In this document: in pieces, positions 61,717 through 64,000 of the stretch | Numbering within the stretch: position 1 is the stretch's first letter | Layout: every line of letters begins with the position of its first letter | DNA from: an uncultured Pseudomonadales bacterium | GTDB lineage: Bacteria > Pseudomonadota > Gammaproteobacteria > Pseudomonadales > Pseudohongiellaceae | Direction of reading: 5' to 3' | Length of the DNA stretch: 64,000 nt | Assembly (NCBI GenBank): GCA_905478195.1 | Contig: CAJQHM010000037.1 | Location: 32,236-96,235 of the forward strand | Position numbers and translations under genes: made by a program | Notes under the pieces: generated by a model | What the model saw: only the letters and a program-made list of their open reading frames with translations | What the model was told of the DNA's origin: nothing | Databases searched by the model: none

Positions 61717-63945
61717 ATGAGTAAAACTCCCTTTTCAGCATTGCTGTTGGTGATCTTTCTTGCCGGCTGCTCACCACAGCCAGATCAGACAGACCCTGCG
61801 AGCCAGACGGTCGCCGCTGCCCCTCAGATTGTTCCCAGCGAGTTAGCCCGCTGGGAACAACGGGCGAGCAACGTCACCATCAGCAGAGACAAATGGGGCA
61901 TTGCACACATCTATGGGAAGACCGATGCCGATACGGTATTCGGTACACTGTACGCCCAGGCTGAGGACGATTTTAACCGCGTCGAGACAAACTATATTAA
62001 CGCGATGGGTCGCCTGGCAGAGGCAGAGGGTGAGGCGGAGCTGTTTCGCGACCTGCGCATGAAGCTGTTCATCGATCCGATCGACATGCAGACTCAGTAC
62101 GAGGAAAGCCCCGAGTGGCTGCAGGCCCTGATGGATGCCTTCGCCGACGGCCTCAATTACTATCTTCACATGCATCCCGAGGTCACGCCCCGTGTCATCG
62201 ACAGATTTGAACCCTGGATGGCGCTGTCCTTCTCCGAAGGCAGCATTGGCGGCGATATCGAACGAGTGAATCTTCGCGAGTTGCAACGATTCTATGGCGA
62301 TGGCGAGCTAGTGGCGCAGGCCGAGGCCATCTCCGACAACGAACCACGGGGCTCCAATGGATTCGCGATAGCCCCAATGAATACCGAGAATGGTGAGGCG
62401 CTTTTGCTTATCAATCCCCACACCTCATTCTTCTTTCGATCCGAATTACATATGGTCAGCGAGGAAGGATTGAATGCCTACGGCGCCGTTACCTGGGGGC
62501 AATTTTTTGTCTATCAGGGCTTCAATGAAAACACCGGCTGGATGCACACTTCCAGTCGTGCCGATGCGATCGATGAGTATCTGGAAACTATCATCCAGAA
62601 AGATGATGGCTACTATTACCTCTTTGGTGATGAGGAGCGTAAATTAACCGAGACAGAACTCAGTCTGCCATATAAAAACGGTGATGATATGGCGCTACAG
62701 AGTTTCACTGTGTACCACAGTCATCATGGACCGATAATCCGCGAGCAAGACGGAAAATGGGTGAGCATCAAGCTCATGCAGGAACCTATAAAGGCACTCA
62801 CTCAATCCTATACGCGCACCAAGGCGCAGAACCACGAACAGTTCTACGCGAGCATGGAGCTGAGAACGAACTCTTCGAATAACACAGTCTACGCCGACTC
62901 CGACGGAAACATTGCCTATTATCATGGCAATTTTATTCCGATACGCGACACCTCATTCGACTGGAATAGCCCGCTGGATGGCAGCAACCCGGCGACTGAG
63001 TGGCAGGGCCTGCACAGCGTCGATGAGATTATCCACCTGTTGAACCCTGCCAATGGCTGGATTCAGAATACGAATAATTGGCCGTTCACTGCGGCGGGAG
63101 ACTTTAGCCCCAAGGCAGAAGACTACCCTTCCTACATGGCCAACAACCCAGAGAACCCGCGCGGCGTGCATGCCGTTCGCGTGCTCGAAGACCGCAACGA
63201 CTTTACACTAGACAGGCTGATCGAGGCGGCCTATGACCCTACGCTGACCGCATTCGAAGACCTGATACCGAAACTGCTGCTCACTACCGCCGTCGACGGA
63301 CAGGGCGACCTTCCCGTTTCGATACAGTCCAATACTCTGGAATATATCGACCTGCTGCGCGACTGGGATTACACCTATTCACTAGACTCAACCGCTACCA
63401 CCCTCGCCGTCTATTGGGGGCAGGCCCTGATGACAGAGGTAGCTGGCGATGCGGCTGCCGCTGGAATTAATATCTACGAGTACATGGCGGACAATACGAG
63501 TAGCGCCGAAAAACTAAGATCGCTACGTAGCGCCGCAGAACAACTTCAAGCCGATTTCGGCGACTGGCGTGTGCCCTGGGAAGAAGTGAATCGCTATCAA
63601 CGGCTGAATGGCGATATCGTGCAGGATTTTGACGATGAGGCAGAGAGCCTGCCGGTAGCGTTTGCCTCGTCTCGCTGGGGATCGCTGGCATCGTTTGGCA
63701 GCAGAACCTACCCGGGCACCAGAAAGATGTACGGCACTAGCGGCAATAGCTTCGTTGCAGCCGTGGAATTCGGCGATAGGGTTTCGGCCAAGGCAATAAC
63801 TGTTGGCGGCCTCAACAACGACCCCAACTCACCTCATTTCGATGACCAGGCCGAGATGTATACCAAGGGTTTATTCAGAGACGTGCTGTTCTACAGAGAA
63901 GACATAGAAGCGAATCTGGATCGAGAATACACTCCCGGGAATTAA
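61717..63945 (+). CDS. penicillin acylase family lipoprotein
   Basis: 742 residues from ATG 61717. This start gives a lipoprotein signal with lipobox LAGC (Cys18), while the frame could begin seven codons earlier. N-terminal nucleophile hydrolase of the penicillin/AHL acylase type: alpha chain motif DKWGIAHIYGKTDADTVFGT, then the predicted autocleavage point before Ser213 in RGSNGFAIAP, and a long beta chain with NTNNWPFTA and an Asn/Arg-rich core. Such enzymes cleave amide bonds of N-acyl compounds outside the cytoplasm. No terminator is seen before the window ends. Confidence 0.85.
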   Translation: MSKTPFSALLLVIFLAGCSPQPDQTDPASQTVAAAPQIVPSELARWEQRASNVTISRDKWGIAHIYGKTDADTVFGTLYAQAEDDFNRVETNYINAMGRLAEAEGEAELFRDLRMKLFIDPIDMQTQYEESPEWLQALMDAFADGLNYYLHMHPEVTPRVIDRFEPWMALSFSEGSIGGDIERVNLRELQRFYGDGELVAQAEAISDNEPRGSNGFAIAPMNTENGEALLLINPHTSFFFRSELHMVSEEGLNAYGAVTWGQFFVYQGFNENTGWMHTSSRADAIDEYLETIIQKDDGYYYLFGDEERKLTETELSLPYKNGDDMALQSFTVYHSHHGPIIREQDGKWVSIKLMQEPIKALTQSYTRTKAQNHEQFYASMELRTNSSNNTVYADSDGNIAYYHGNFIPIRDTSFDWNSPLDGSNPATEWQGLHSVDEIIHLLNPANGWIQNTNNWPFTAAGDFSPKAEDYPSYMANNPENPRGVHAVRVLEDRNDFTLDRLIEAAYDPTLTAFEDLIPKLLLTTAVDGQGDLPVSIQSNTLEYIDLLRDWDYTYSLDSTATTLAVYWGQALMTEVAGDAAAAGINIYEYMADNTSSAEKLRSLRSAAEQLQADFGDWRVPWEEVNRYQRLNGDIVQDFDDEAESLPVAFASSRWGSLASFGSRTYPGTRKMYGTSGNSFVAAVEFGDRVSAKAITVGGLNNDPNSPHFDDQAEMYTKGLFRDVLFYREDIEANLDREYTPGN

Positions 63946-64000
63946 TAAAACTCAGAAATATCTGAGGATCAACCGAATACACCAGCCTATCTGGAGGAAC

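Overview
The window looks like a chromosome segment of a free-living gammaproteobacterium, probably marine and oligotrophic. This rests on the E. coli/Pseudomonas-like order of the rif, str, S10, spc and alpha ribosomal operons, two tuf genes, a tRNA-tuf-tRNA-secE-nusG cluster, and a birA-coaX-SPOR neighbourhood as in pseudomonads. I could not assign a genus from sequence alone.

Layout. 1-5141: glycerol catabolism (glpD cut by the left edge, divergent glpK), then a histidine phosphatase, a DUF1499 membrane protein and an LspA-like peptidase. 5239-8378: a pilin remnant and a PilB/GspE-type ATPase whose 5' end is split by a one-base frameshift. 8617-10770: a DMT permease and a class V aminotransferase. 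10866-44412, all on the minus strand: one translation and transcription block. In transcription order it runs tRNA-Tyr, tRNA-Gly, tRNA-Thr, tuf, tRNA-Trp, secE, nusG, rplKAJL, rpoBC, rpsLG, fusA, tuf, then rpsJ through rplQ. 44467-46718: birA, coaX and a SPOR-domain protein. 46943-48655: cstA.

49099-63945 is the accessory part. Three paralogous secreted proteins each join a degenerate thioredoxin fold, a single CxxCH c-type haem module and a copper monooxygenase module. The six copper ligands of peptidylglycine alpha-hydroxylating monooxygenase (PHM) are all recognisable in each. Between them lies a secreted six-bladed NHL protein that keeps the zinc histidines, the tyrosine and the arginine of peptidyl-alpha-hydroxyglycine alpha-amidating lyase (PAL). 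In animals PHM and PAL are the two halves of one peptide-amidating enzyme. Nearby are a HupE/UreJ-type membrane protein, a predicted inactive NUC1-family nuclease, a secreted amidohydrolase and a penicillin-acylase-family lipoprotein. My reading, which is inference, is a periplasmic oxidative N-dealkylation system for glycine-terminated peptides or N-acylglycines, with the cytochrome module possibly replacing ascorbate as electron donor.

Other notable structure: two short palindromic-ended elements (73 and 74 bp) sharing 15-base terminal sequence, both inside the ribosomal operons; two apparently identical tuf copies that begin with different start codons; and a strong intrinsic terminator between rpsJ and rplC. 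I saw no rRNA gene, CRISPR array, transposase gene or phage gene.
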